A stretch of 64,000 nucleotides of DNA from Mariprofundus aestuarium. Its GTDB lineage: Bacteria; Pseudomonadota; Zetaproteobacteria; Mariprofundales; Mariprofundaceae. The translations under genes and the position numbers were made by a program. The stretch covers positions 2,225,001 to 2,289,000 of the forward strand of contig NZ_CP018799.1 in the NCBI RefSeq assembly GCF_002795805.1, written 5' to 3'. The stretch's first letter is position 1. Each line of letters begins with the position of its first letter. Below are positions 9,959 to 19,658 of this stretch, one piece after another. The notes beneath the pieces were generated by a model. It did not search any database and was not told the origin of the DNA. It was given only the letters and a program-made list of their open reading frames with translations.

Positions 9959-10687
9959 ATGCGATACCTACTTATGCTCTCCCTTCTACTCTTCACCCCT
10001 GCATTGGCGCAGGCCGAAAGTGATCAGCCGGCCGGCACACGCATCAACATCTCAGCCAGTGCGGAAACCGAAATTCCCAATGACGAGATGGTGATCACCT
10101 TTCGGGTTGAAAAAGAGGGCAAACATGCCAACGAAATCCGCCAGCATGTCAATCGGGTGAGTGCTGCGATCCAGAAGCGGATGAAAAGTGAAAGGGGTGT
10201 GAAGATGAAAACCACCGATCGCACCATGCAGCCGGTGTGGCACCATCCGAAGAACATGACACGCATCCGCACCGCATGGCGCATGACCCAGACCGAGCAG
10301 ATCACCAGCAGCAACCTTGATGCCGTGCCAGAGTGGCTGGATGCAATCGAAGCTGAAGGGGCAAACCTCGCCAACCTGCAGTTCAGGGTTAGCCGAAACA
10401 GCTCTCTGGAAACACAGGCGCTGTTACGCCTTCAGGCCATCAAGGCGTTTCGGGCCAAGGCTGCAACCATCGCCAGGGGCGTAGATGCCAGAAGCTTTCG
10501 CATCATTCGCCTGAACAGCAGCAGCCACACACCTCAGCCCGTCATGTATCGGGCTGAGATGGCGATGATGGCCAAGGCTGCCGAGGCCTCTGCCCCGCCG
10601 GCCCTCTCTGCCGGAGAAGGCTTGGTTCGCGTCACAGTCAATGGTGAAATCGAGGTTCCATTCACAGATTTTCCTGTCGCCAGATAA
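9959..10687 (+). CDS. SIMPL domain (DUF541) periplasmic protein
   Basis: 242 residues. The signal peptide ends at about residue 19 (ALAQA, then ESDQ). The mature part has the SIMPL/DUF541 pattern: INISASAETEIPNDEMVITFRVEKEG near the start, then a long helix region and a C-terminal VRVTVNGEIEVPF strand. These proteins are usually periplasmic or outer-membrane associated and of unclear role; E. coli YggE is one member. It is divergently arranged with the cupin gene, 75 bases away. Confidence 0.8.
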   Translation: MRYLLMLSLLLFTPALAQAESDQPAGTRINISASAETEIPNDEMVITFRVEKEGKHANEIRQHVNRVSAAIQKRMKSERGVKMKTTDRTMQPVWHHPKNMTRIRTAWRMTQTEQITSSNLDAVPEWLDAIEAEGANLANLQFRVSRNSSLETQALLRLQAIKAFRAKAATIARGVDARSFRIIRLNSSSHTPQPVMYRAEMAMMAKAAEASAPPALSAGEGLVRVTVNGEIEVPFTDFPVAR

Positions 10688-10702
10688 ACCCCTGCTTTAC
10701 AC

Positions 10703-10740
10703 TATCTAACAGTTTTCATAATTTATGCTATGGTTAGATA
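10703..10740. promoter_or_regulatory. 8-bp inverted repeat upstream of the receiver-GGDEF-EAL gene
   Basis: TATCTAAC at 10703-10710 and GTTAGATA at 10733-10740 are perfect inverted copies separated by 22 bases. The spacer contains CATAAT, a weak -10-like hexamer, and TTTACA lies just before the left arm. The site is 35 bases ahead of the TTG start at 10775. It could be an operator for a dimeric regulator. It is less like a terminator because the spacer is long and no T-run follows. Confidence 0.35.
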
Positions 10741-10774
10741 TTGGGACGTTTTATAAACCAACGGGGAGGCTGGC

Positions 10775-12919
10775 TTGAAACAATCCAAAATCCTTATTGT
10801 TGACGATCAGGAGTCCCTCAGAGAGGCATATAGTCAGGTGCTGGAGCATGCGGGTTTTCTGGCCTGTACGGCTGAAGATTACGATCAGGCCATCACTCTG
10901 ATCGACGACTCCATTGACCTTGCCCTGCTCGATATCCAGCTCAGTGGGAAATCAGGCCTCGACATTCTCACCTATATCCGCGGACACCGCCCGGATTGCC
11001 CGGCAATTATGATGTCCGGCTATGCCGACAAACAAAACACCATCGATGCGCTGCGACAGGGTGCTGCCGACTACCTTGAAAAACCGATCGCGCCGCTTGA
11101 ACTGGTTCATAGTGTCAAACACTGCCTAGATTTTCGCGCCCTGAAAGATGAGAACCGGCAACTGCAGGATTTCCAGGTTATGCACCAGCAGCTTCAGGAG
11201 AGCGAGGCAGAAGCTCGCATGGCCAATGAGCGTTTGAACTTCCTGCTGACATCAACTGCAGCTGTCATCTATGCAGCAGAAACGACTGCCCCTTATGCCA
11301 CCCTGTTTATCAGCGAAAACATCCAGCGCATGTGTGGCCATAAGAATGAAGAGTGCACCAGCGAAGCGGATCTGAGAATGAAGCAGATTCACCCTGATGA
11401 TCTTGAGCACGTACAGGCTGAGCTGGTGCGCGGGCTTAAGCGTGGAAGCAGCCGAATTGAGTACCGTTTGCGACATAAGGATGGCCACTACTTCTGGGTA
11501 GCTGACGAGTTCAGGGTGGAAAAAAACAGGGATGGAGAACCTGAGTTTCTGGGCTTCATAACGGACATCACCGACCAGAAACTCAGCGCAGAGAAGATCA
11601 GGGAGATGGCCTATTCGGACCCGCTCACAGGGCTGCCGAACCGAAGCCTCTATTATGACCGCCTGCAGCAGACCCTGGCACAGTCGCACCGCAACAAGAC
11701 CAATATGGCGGTGCTGTTCATGGATCTGGACTACTTCAAACCCATCAATGATGAGCTTGGCCATGAGTGGGGTGATCAAGCACTCATAGAGGTCAGCAAA
11801 AGATTACAGGAGTGTATCCGTGAAACCGATACGGTCGCCAGGATCGGCGGCGATGAATTCAGTATCATCCTTGCAGATATCGCTTCAGAAAAGGCCGCCT
11901 GCCTAGTCGCAGACAAGGTTATTGCCAGCATTCAGGAGCCCATGCTGCTTAAGGACACCCACTATGTACTTGGCATCAGCATCGGCATCTGCATGAAATC
12001 TCAGGAACATGGCGATGTAGAGACCTGCATGCGACTGGCAGACGACGCCATGTATCAGGCCAAGGAGATGGGGCGCAACCGCTACTGCATCTATCGCAAT
12101 TCCGGACAAGGCTTATCGACTGAGCTAAGTGAGGAGCTGCTTGTTGAAAAGGCCCTGCGCCAGGCCATCGCAAATGATGAGCTGGTGATTCACTACCAGC
12201 CCAAGGTTGGTGTGAAGGACGGCCTGATCACCGGCACCCATGCACTGCTGCGCTGGAACAGGGGCGGCGAATCAGGCATGTTCTATCCCAACCAGTTCCT
12301 TCCCATCGCCAACAAGACAGGCCTTATCGTGCCGATTGGGGAGTGGGTACTGCGTCGAGCCTGCACCCAGAACAGGACATGGCAGGATGCAGGGCTTCCC
12401 ATCGTACCTGTATCGGTCAATGTTACAGCCGAGCAGTTAAGGCATCCTGATTTCAGCAAGCTGGTGGCACGCATTCTGGATGAGTGCAATCTGGACTCCA
12501 GCATGCTGCAGCTGGAGATCAGTGAAAATGATTTGATGCAGCATAGCACCTCTGTCATCAAAACCATGAATGAACTCAATGATCTGAACATAAAAATGAC
12601 CATTGATAACTTTGGCGCAGGCTTCTTCTCACTGCAGTCCCTGAAGGACATGCCTGTGCATGAGCTGAAGATGAACCGGTCACTGGTCAACCAGATCGGC
12701 GAGGGTGGAGACAGCGGCCAGATCGCCAATGCCATCATTGCGATGGGGCACATTCTAAATCATCAGGTGGTTGCGGAGGGCGTGGAAACCAACGACCAGT
12801 TGCAGTTTTTACGCGCGCATGACTCCGACGGCATGCTTGGCTACCTCTCCAGTCCACCGGTTCCGGCAGATAAGATCGTTGAACAGCTGAAAAACAGAAA
12901 ATCAATGCTGGACAGCTAA
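10775..12919 (+). CDS. response regulator with receiver, PAS, GGDEF and degenerate EAL domains
   Basis: 714 residues. Order: receiver (about 3-118; ILIVDDQ, phosphoacceptor Asp in LALLDIQLSG, Lys in LEKPI), short coiled coil, PAS (about 150-270), GGDEF (275-440), EAL-like (455-705). GGDEF is intact at 358-362, so diguanylate cyclase activity is likely. The EAL domain is damaged at key sites: HAL at 489-491 in place of EAL, D611-N612-F in place of DDF, and LKMNR in place of LKIDR. It is probably a non-hydrolysing domain. The start is TTG with a strong GGGGAGG at 10763-10769. A strong terminator follows. Confidence 0.9.
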   Translation: MKQSKILIVDDQESLREAYSQVLEHAGFLACTAEDYDQAITLIDDSIDLALLDIQLSGKSGLDILTYIRGHRPDCPAIMMSGYADKQNTIDALRQGAADYLEKPIAPLELVHSVKHCLDFRALKDENRQLQDFQVMHQQLQESEAEARMANERLNFLLTSTAAVIYAAETTAPYATLFISENIQRMCGHKNEECTSEADLRMKQIHPDDLEHVQAELVRGLKRGSSRIEYRLRHKDGHYFWVADEFRVEKNRDGEPEFLGFITDITDQKLSAEKIREMAYSDPLTGLPNRSLYYDRLQQTLAQSHRNKTNMAVLFMDLDYFKPINDELGHEWGDQALIEVSKRLQECIRETDTVARIGGDEFSIILADIASEKAACLVADKVIASIQEPMLLKDTHYVLGISIGICMKSQEHGDVETCMRLADDAMYQAKEMGRNRYCIYRNSGQGLSTELSEELLVEKALRQAIANDELVIHYQPKVGVKDGLITGTHALLRWNRGGESGMFYPNQFLPIANKTGLIVPIGEWVLRRACTQNRTWQDAGLPIVPVSVNVTAEQLRHPDFSKLVARILDECNLDSSMLQLEISENDLMQHSTSVIKTMNELNDLNIKMTIDNFGAGFFSLQSLKDMPVHELKMNRSLVNQIGEGGDSGQIANAIIAMGHILNHQVVAEGVETNDQLQFLRAHDSDGMLGYLSSPPVPADKIVEQLKNRKSMLDS

Positions 12920-12952
12920 CCCATGGATCGCACTGACTCATAACAGCTCATA

Positions 12953-12980
12953 AAAAAGGCGGGGATATCCCCGCCTTTTT
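12953..12980. terminator. bidirectional intrinsic terminator
   Basis: The palindrome GGCGGGGATATCCCCGCC (12958-12975) is flanked by five A on the left and five T on the right, so it works as a hairpin plus U-run in both directions. It lies between two convergent genes that end at 12919 (+) and 12999 (-). Confidence 0.9.
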
Positions 12981-12998
12981 AGTCATGCATCAAACAGC

Positions 12999-13277
12999 TT
13001 AACTGCGGCTGGTAACTTCCAGAAGGTGATAGCCGAACTGAGTCTTAACCGGCCCCTGTACGGTTCCAACCTCGGCGGAGAAGACCACTTTGTCGAATTC
13101 CGGTACCATCATACCCGGACCGAACTCACCCAGATCACCACCATTGCGGCCGGATGGGCAGCTGGAGTTCTGGCATGCGACCTCGGCAAAGTCGGCACCG
13201 GCTTCGATAGCCGCTTTCAGTTCGTTACACTTCTCTTCACTTTCCACCAGGATATGGCGGGCGCTTGCTACTGTCAT
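12999..13277 (-). CDS. small parvulin-type peptidyl-prolyl isomerase
   Basis: 92 residues, a single parvulin domain with no signal peptide, so cytoplasmic. Signature segments are SARHILVESEEKCNEL, DFAEVACQNSSCPSGRNGGDLG, VPEFDKVVFSAEVG and PVKTQFGYHLLEV. It resembles E. coli PpiC (93 residues), which catalyses cis-trans isomerisation of peptidyl-proline bonds. The ATG at 13275-13277 has AGAGGTG upstream. A second, 101-residue copy lies at 49015-49320. Confidence 0.9.
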   Translation of the reverse strand: MTVASARHILVESEEKCNELKAAIEAGADFAEVACQNSSCPSGRNGGDLGEFGPGMMVPEFDKVVFSAEVGTVQGPVKTQFGYHLLEVTSRS

Positions 13278-13315
13278 AATACACCTCTTTAATAAATTTC
13301 GAGCACACTAACAGC

Positions 13316-13747
13316 TCAAAAGCTGCGTTCAAATTTCAACAGCTTCTTCTTCCACTCGATGCCGCAGGAGAAACCACCCAAACCATCGGCTGCAATGATG
13401 CGATGACAGGGAATCAGGATGGGCAGTGGGTTGCCGCCGAGCGCCTGCCCCATCGCCCGTGGGGCGGTATGCAGTGTTGCTGCAATTTCGCCGTAGGTGC
13501 GCACCTCACCGAACGGAATCGCCAGCAATCCTTGCCGCATTCTCTCCTGAAAAGGTGTTGCAGCTTCAGCCAGAAGCGGCAAAGGAGCCTGCTGATTACT
13601 GAAGTAGGCATTCAACCATTCAGAAACCGGATCAACCGATTCAGGCATCCCAATCTGTGCAGAGAGGCTGACTTCTTGGCACGCCTCTCCATCCCAGCGG
13701 TAAGAGATCGGCCCTAATGGCGAGTTGAACAGGTAGAGCATGACCAT
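13316..13747 (-). CDS. ogt: methylated-DNA-[protein]-cysteine S-methyltransferase
   Basis: 143 residues. The active-site motif is IPCHRIIAADGLGGFSCG. The preceding recognition helix segment PFGEVRTYGEIAATLHTAPRAMGQALGGNP is characteristic and read here in parts. The suicide enzyme moves an alkyl group from O6-alkylguanine in DNA to its Cys. The N-terminal domain is short (about 60 residues), as in Ogt-type proteins; there is no Ada transcription-factor domain. Whether it is best named ogt or a generic MGMT cannot be decided by eye. Confidence 0.9.
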   Translation of the reverse strand: MVMLYLFNSPLGPISYRWDGEACQEVSLSAQIGMPESVDPVSEWLNAYFSNQQAPLPLLAEAATPFQERMRQGLLAIPFGEVRTYGEIAATLHTAPRAMGQALGGNPLPILIPCHRIIAADGLGGFSCGIEWKKKLLKFERSF

Positions 13748-13808
13748 ATTCTAGCAGATCATCTCAGGAACAGTGGTCGAAATTCCGCCAGCCACCTAGT
13801 GTGCAGCG

Positions 13809-14219
13809 ATGGACTGGGCACTCTTCTTTTCGGCGCTGATCTCTTCCACCCTCTTTCCGGGAGGGTCGGAGGCACTGCTGCTCTATCGTCTCAATGAAGG
13901 CGGCAGTGTGATGTCGCTCCTGTTGATTGCCACCATCGGCAACGTGCTCGGTAGCCTGATTACCTACGGCATGGGGCGGCTCGGCAACGAGGCCCTGCAC
14001 AAAAAATGGTTGCGCATCTCCGAGGCACAGACCGAAAGGGCAGAAAAGTGGTTTGAGAAATATGGCAAGCCATCACTGCTGTTTGCCTGGCTGCCCATTG
14101 TCGGTGATCCGCTCTGTCTCGTGGCAGGGCTGTTGCGCTGCCATCTGATTACCTTTCTGGTGCTTGTATCGATAGGGAAGCTGGCCCGCTATGCCCTTCT
14201 GGTATCGCCATTTATTTGA
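13809..14219 (+). CDS. yqaA: YqaA-type membrane protein (DedA/SNARE-associated family)
   Basis: 136 residues. It has the YqaA layout: FFSALISSTLFPGGSEALLLY, IATIGNVLGSLITYGMGRLG, WFEKYGKPSLLFAWLPIVGDPLCLVAG and IGKLARYALL. Four or so hydrophobic segments place it in the inner membrane. DedA-family proteins are now linked to lipid scrambling or transport of undecaprenyl phosphate, but YqaA itself has no settled role. The C-terminus is slightly shorter than E. coli YqaA (142). Confidence 0.85.
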   Translation: MDWALFFSALISSTLFPGGSEALLLYRLNEGGSVMSLLLIATIGNVLGSLITYGMGRLGNEALHKKWLRISEAQTERAEKWFEKYGKPSLLFAWLPIVGDPLCLVAGLLRCHLITFLVLVSIGKLARYALLVSPFI

Positions 14220-14287
14220 AACATCCGGAGCTGAAGAAACAGCCAAAGACAGCTTTACCCAGCCAGACTGGCGCATTTCACGCCACA

Positions 14288-15523
<1,236 letters not shown>

Positions 15524-15561
15524 GCCCTGACTATCGACTACCGTCTCACATATTTATCGCC

Positions 15562-15581
15562 TTTTTACCCACTGGTAAAAA
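15562..15581. promoter_or_regulatory. 8-bp inverted repeat in the leader of the 411-residue kinase gene
   Basis: TTTTTACC at 15562-15569 and GGTAAAAA at 15574-15581 form a perfect palindrome with a 4-base spacer, 38 bases upstream of the start codon at 15523. It could be an operator for a dimeric repressor. It could also be a weak terminator separating this gene from the larger kinase upstream, since the stem is flanked by a U-run when read on the reverse strand. Confidence 0.4.
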
Positions 15582-15660
15582 CGTCACGATCCAGAGAGCA
15601 CCAGAAAGCGCCACATCTCCTCGCTACACGCAAAACCATGGCTCAAAATAGCGGCGAATC

Positions 15661-17991
15661 CTATGCGTCTAACGCCCTTCTGATGGTTCTGCCAAGCTCA
15701 TCAACTTCGTAGGGCTTATATAGAACGATAACATCGCTCGAATGAACATCACCAAGCCGCTCCTCTTCTTTGTTATATCCTGTGGTAAAAACAACTTTAA
15801 TCTCAGGACGAATCTTCTTCATAAGTCCAACTGCTTCAACACCTCCAAGCTTTGGCATCATGATGTCGGTCACAACGATGGAAATTTCATCTTTATTGGC
15901 CTTGAAAACATCAACGGCCTCTGAACCATCCGAAGCTACCAACACCCGATAACCAATCGATTCCAGCACCTCTTTGCTTGTCTCGAGAATATTTTCTTCA
16001 TCATCGACCAGCAGTATTAGCTCACCAACCCCACTCTCAATCACCTCACGCTGCCGGGGAGAAAACTCAATCTCTTCTGTCTCCTGTAAGGGCAGATAAA
16101 ACAGGAACAGCGCCCCTTCGCCTTCAACGCTCTCAATCTCCATACAAGCCTGGTGGGCATGCATCGCCCCGCTTACCATTGAGAGACCGAGCCCTGTCCC
16201 CTTGCCGATTTTCTTGGTTGTATAAAAGGGCTCGAGAATATGAGGCAGGTCATCCGGGCTGATACCCGCTCCATTATCTCTTATGGAGAGACAAGCGAAG
16301 TTGTCAGCGTCGGTTTCAGGGTGCCTAGCAAGAAAATCACCATCAGCAGAAAACTCGCTTAATTTGATAGATATCAAGGGCTCTTCAACCGTCATTAACG
16401 CATCACAGGCATTGTTGATGAGATTGATCAATGCCTGCTGAAGAAGGTTCGCATCCCAGTTGACTGTCATGGGGAGGGCTCCAACATCCAAATCCAGCCG
16501 GATATTTTCCGGTAGCGAAACCCGATGTACTTTTATGACCTCTTTCAGAAAGAGGGGCAAGTTGATCGGTGTTTTCTGGACCACCCCTTTACGTGCGAAA
16601 GAGAGCAGGTTTTTAATCAACTCAGAACTTTTGAACGAAAGCTTCTCAATAATATCCAGTTTTTCAATCACCTCTGGAAGCTGCGATGCTCGTTTTTTTG
16701 CCAAATATAGGTTGCCGGTAATTCCGGCCAATGAATTATTAAATTCGTGGGCAATACCTCCCACCAGTGTTCCAAGCGCCTCCATCTTCTGAGCCTGATA
16801 GAATCGATTCTCAAGCTCCTCATTCTCGCTCAAATCCTGCTGAAGGCAGACAAAACCGGTCGTTTCACCCAACTCACTCTTGATGGGTGAAATCGTCACC
16901 ATGGCCGGATAGAAACTGCCATCCTTTTTCCTGTCGATCATTTTACCATGCCAGACCTGACCAGAAAGTATGGTATTCCACATCTTTTCATAAAAAAGCG
17001 CTTGTTGCTTGCCGCTCTTAAGAACCTTCGGATTCTGCCCGGCAACTTCATCACTGCTATATCCGGTAAGCTCAGAGAAGGCAGGGTTCACATATTCGAT
17101 GATACCGCTGCTGTCTGTGATCATGATGGATTCACCAGCATGCTCAACAGCCTGAGACAACCTACGCAGTACGGCTTCCGCTTCCTTGGTTTTGCTGACA
17201 TCCACTATCATTGCAGTCAGATAATCAATACCGCCCTGCTCTTTGTGTACGCTGCGCACTGCGAAATGTGTGTGAACAACTTTACCGTCTTTGTGAACAA
17301 ACCGTAGCTCAATTGTATAGTCATCAGTCTCGCCGCTTAATAATGAGTTGATACAACCCTCATCAAGCTTTTGATCATCAGGGCAAACCAACTCAGGCCA
17401 GGACATGTGCATCAATTCATCACGGCTGTAGCCCAGCATGAGGCACAGGGCATCGTTCACCTCTTGCCAGCTCCTGTCGGGGTTAACAATCGCCATACCG
17501 ACAGTAGAGCGTTCGAAATAAGAGCGGAAACGCTCCTGACTTTCAAATTCGAGTGTTTTTAATGCCTTTCGAAGTGCCGTTTCACGTTCGAATATTTTAC
17601 GGTGAAGCCTTATACGGTTAAGCAACTGATTCTCATCCAGTGGCTTTGTCAGGTAGTCAATTGCACCCACTTCATAGCCACGTTTGATAAACTCAGCGCT
17701 CTTGAATACCGCTGTTATAAAAATGATTGGAATATCCCTCGTGCGCCTGGTCATTTTCAAATGTTCTGCAGTTGAATAGCCATCCATCCCGGGCATTTGG
17801 ACATCCAGAAGAATCAGGTCGATGGAGTTCTCAATAGTGGTTGCAAGCGCAGCTTCACCGGAAGAGGCCTGCACTACTTCACAATGCTCCAGTCGCCGAA
17901 GCAGAGACTCAAGCGTGAACAGGTTACTTGGATTGTCATCTACAATCAGGATTTTGAAGGGAATATCATTGCCCGCTGTTAGCTCAACCAT
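15661..17991 (-). CDS. hybrid kinase: receiver, two PAS, HisKA, HATPase, receiver
   Basis: 776 residues, no membrane segment. Order: receiver (about 12-128; ILIVDDN, Asp in LILLDVQMPGMDG), coiled linker, PAS (about 152-270), PAS (275-395), HisKA with H415 in GGIAHEFNNSLAG, HATPase (about 510-640; NLINNACDAL, GTGLGLSM), C-terminal receiver (655-775; LILLVDDEEN, Asp in VVTDIMMPKLGG, Lys in LYKPYE). All catalytic residues look intact. The AHEFNN H-box belongs to the NtrB-like class, unlike the SHELRTP box of the 1352-residue kinase. Its ATG lies inside the 3' end of the CheB-CheR gene (13-base overlap), so the two are translationally coupled. Confidence 0.9.
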   Translation of the reverse strand: MVELTAGNDIPFKILIVDDNPSNLFTLESLLRRLEHCEVVQASSGEAALATTIENSIDLILLDVQMPGMDGYSTAEHLKMTRRTRDIPIIFITAVFKSAEFIKRGYEVGAIDYLTKPLDENQLLNRIRLHRKIFERETALRKALKTLEFESQERFRSYFERSTVGMAIVNPDRSWQEVNDALCLMLGYSRDELMHMSWPELVCPDDQKLDEGCINSLLSGETDDYTIELRFVHKDGKVVHTHFAVRSVHKEQGGIDYLTAMIVDVSKTKEAEAVLRRLSQAVEHAGESIMITDSSGIIEYVNPAFSELTGYSSDEVAGQNPKVLKSGKQQALFYEKMWNTILSGQVWHGKMIDRKKDGSFYPAMVTISPIKSELGETTGFVCLQQDLSENEELENRFYQAQKMEALGTLVGGIAHEFNNSLAGITGNLYLAKKRASQLPEVIEKLDIIEKLSFKSSELIKNLLSFARKGVVQKTPINLPLFLKEVIKVHRVSLPENIRLDLDVGALPMTVNWDANLLQQALINLINNACDALMTVEEPLISIKLSEFSADGDFLARHPETDADNFACLSIRDNGAGISPDDLPHILEPFYTTKKIGKGTGLGLSMVSGAMHAHQACMEIESVEGEGALFLFYLPLQETEEIEFSPRQREVIESGVGELILLVDDEENILETSKEVLESIGYRVLVASDGSEAVDVFKANKDEISIVVTDIMMPKLGGVEAVGLMKKIRPEIKVVFTTGYNKEEERLGDVHSSDVIVLYKPYEVDELGRTIRRALDA

Positions 17992-19658
17992 CGATAAACC
18001 TTCTTTTCTTTGTTTTCAGCTTTAAAATAACGATTACCGTCACCCAAGCTCAGTGACTCTTTATCCCCGAGAGTCAGGAAACCGTCGCGATGCAGGGAGC
18101 GTGAGAAGAGCTGCATTACATGATTTTGCAGCTTATTAGAGAAATAGATAATGACATTACGGCAGAGGATAAGTTGAAATTCATTAAAGACAGCCTCATT
18201 AACCAGTGAATGGCGAAAGAAGAGCACCCTCTCCCGAAGCTCCGGGGCGATTGAGAAGATGTCACCCTGCTTTTCAATATAGTCCGCAAACCTCCGAGCA
18301 CCGCCACTTAATCGATAATTATCCTGGTACTCATCCATCTTCTGGCATGAATAGATGCCGTTTTTTGCCTCATAGAGAATGGATGAATTGATATCCGTTG
18401 CGTAGATGGTAGTTCTCTGCAGCAGCCCCGCCTCCTTGAGCAGAATAGCCAGCGAATACGCCTCCTCACCGCTTGAGCAACCGGCCACCCATATCTTGGT
18501 ATGCGGAAAACTTTCCAGAAACGGGAACACCTTCTGGCGCAGGTAGTCGAGCTGCTCAGGAGACCTGAAGAATGTAGTCACATTGATGGAGAGTGAACTG
18601 AAGAGCAGATCAAAGGCTTCCGGATTTGTCAGAACATCCCGCTGTAGCGAAAAGAAATCGGCAGCGCCACAGCTTTTGAGCATCACTTCGATACGCCGTT
18701 GCAGGGTGCCTGATTGATACTCGGTGAAGTCATAACCGTACTGCTCCCTGACAGCTTCGAGAAAGGAGCTGATCGTGTGCAGGTCGGGTAAGCTGTTCTT
18801 GATCGCAGCACTGGAAAAAAAACTCTGAATTCCCTTTCTGCTAAGAACATGGTCGTAATGGCCGCTGTCGATGCCATTTTGTGGCAGATTCTTTGCCTCG
18901 CACTCTTCAGGGGACTCGATCAATACGGTTGCGCCTTTATCACGTAGAACCTTCAATGCTTCCACACCATCATCGCCATAACCGCAGAGCAGGGCGACCA
19001 TCAGGCTGGATTCATATTCGTATGCCAGTGACTCAAACAACACCTGAATCGATGGTCGTGCAAAGCGGACTTTACGGTCGCGCGTCAGGTAGACCTGTTG
19101 TTCATGAATGCGAAGCTGATGGCCGGGGGGCGCAATATAAATTGTGCCAGGCTCAACCGGCATCATGTGATGCGGCATGAGCACGCTGTAATCAGTACGC
19201 ATTTTCAACAGTTTATCCAGAAGGTTGGTCTGATCCTCGGAGACATGTTGAACAATAAAAACAGTCAACTCAGATAATTGCAGCGATTCGATGATATGAA
19301 GAATTTTCGCAAGGCTGTCTGCCGAGCCACCTAGAGCTAGAGCCTTGAATGTTGGATGCCTTTTGTTCTCACTTATTGCCAGATCATTTCTGGAGTTGAT
19401 TTTTAGTTTATTCAGATAATGAGAAAGGCTCGGGTGATGGGTTCGTATGCGTAGAGGCTTCACGCCCGAGGAGTGAGATGCCAGCACTTTGATCAGCTTC
19501 CCCGGAAGCAGTCGGGCATCAAAAAAGGCAACTTCAGTCGCCATGCCTGCTGAGTCGTTGATGGCATTGATAAGCTCATTCTGCTCTTCGGGTATTGAAA
19601 GCTCGCCCATAACCAGCAGGCGTCTTTTTCCTCCACCATCATGGACAGATAGGCTCAT
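17979..19658 (-). CDS. CheB-CheR fusion: methylesterase and SAM-dependent methyltransferase
   Basis: 559 residues. An N-terminal region of about 100 residues has no clear family. A CheB catalytic domain (about 104-285) follows, with candidate triad S112 in ALGGSADS, H138 in FIVQHVS and D230 in CGYGDDG. The usual GASTGG around the Ser is altered to GGSADS. Then comes CheR (about 290-559), with LSINVTTFFR (356-365), the SAM-binding VAGCSSGEEAYSLA (391-404) and ILCRNVIIYF. CheR methylates and CheB demethylates or deamidates glutamates of chemoreceptors. No chemoreceptor, CheA or CheW is encoded in the window. It overlaps both neighbours by a few bases (4 and 13), which ties it to the hybrid kinases. 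Confidence 0.85.
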   Translation of the reverse strand: MSLSVHDGGGKRRLLVMGELSIPEEQNELINAINDSAGMATEVAFFDARLLPGKLIKVLASHSSGVKPLRIRTHHPSLSHYLNKLKINSRNDLAISENKRHPTFKALALGGSADSLAKILHIIESLQLSELTVFIVQHVSEDQTNLLDKLLKMRTDYSVLMPHHMMPVEPGTIYIAPPGHQLRIHEQQVYLTRDRKVRFARPSIQVLFESLAYEYESSLMVALLCGYGDDGVEALKVLRDKGATVLIESPEECEAKNLPQNGIDSGHYDHVLSRKGIQSFFSSAAIKNSLPDLHTISSFLEAVREQYGYDFTEYQSGTLQRRIEVMLKSCGAADFFSLQRDVLTNPEAFDLLFSSLSINVTTFFRSPEQLDYLRQKVFPFLESFPHTKIWVAGCSSGEEAYSLAILLKEAGLLQRTTIYATDINSSILYEAKNGIYSCQKMDEYQDNYRLSGGARRFADYIEKQGDIFSIAPELRERVLFFRHSLVNEAVFNEFQLILCRNVIIYFSNKLQNHVMQLFSRSLHRDGFLTLGDKESLSLGDGNRYFKAENKEKKVYRWLS

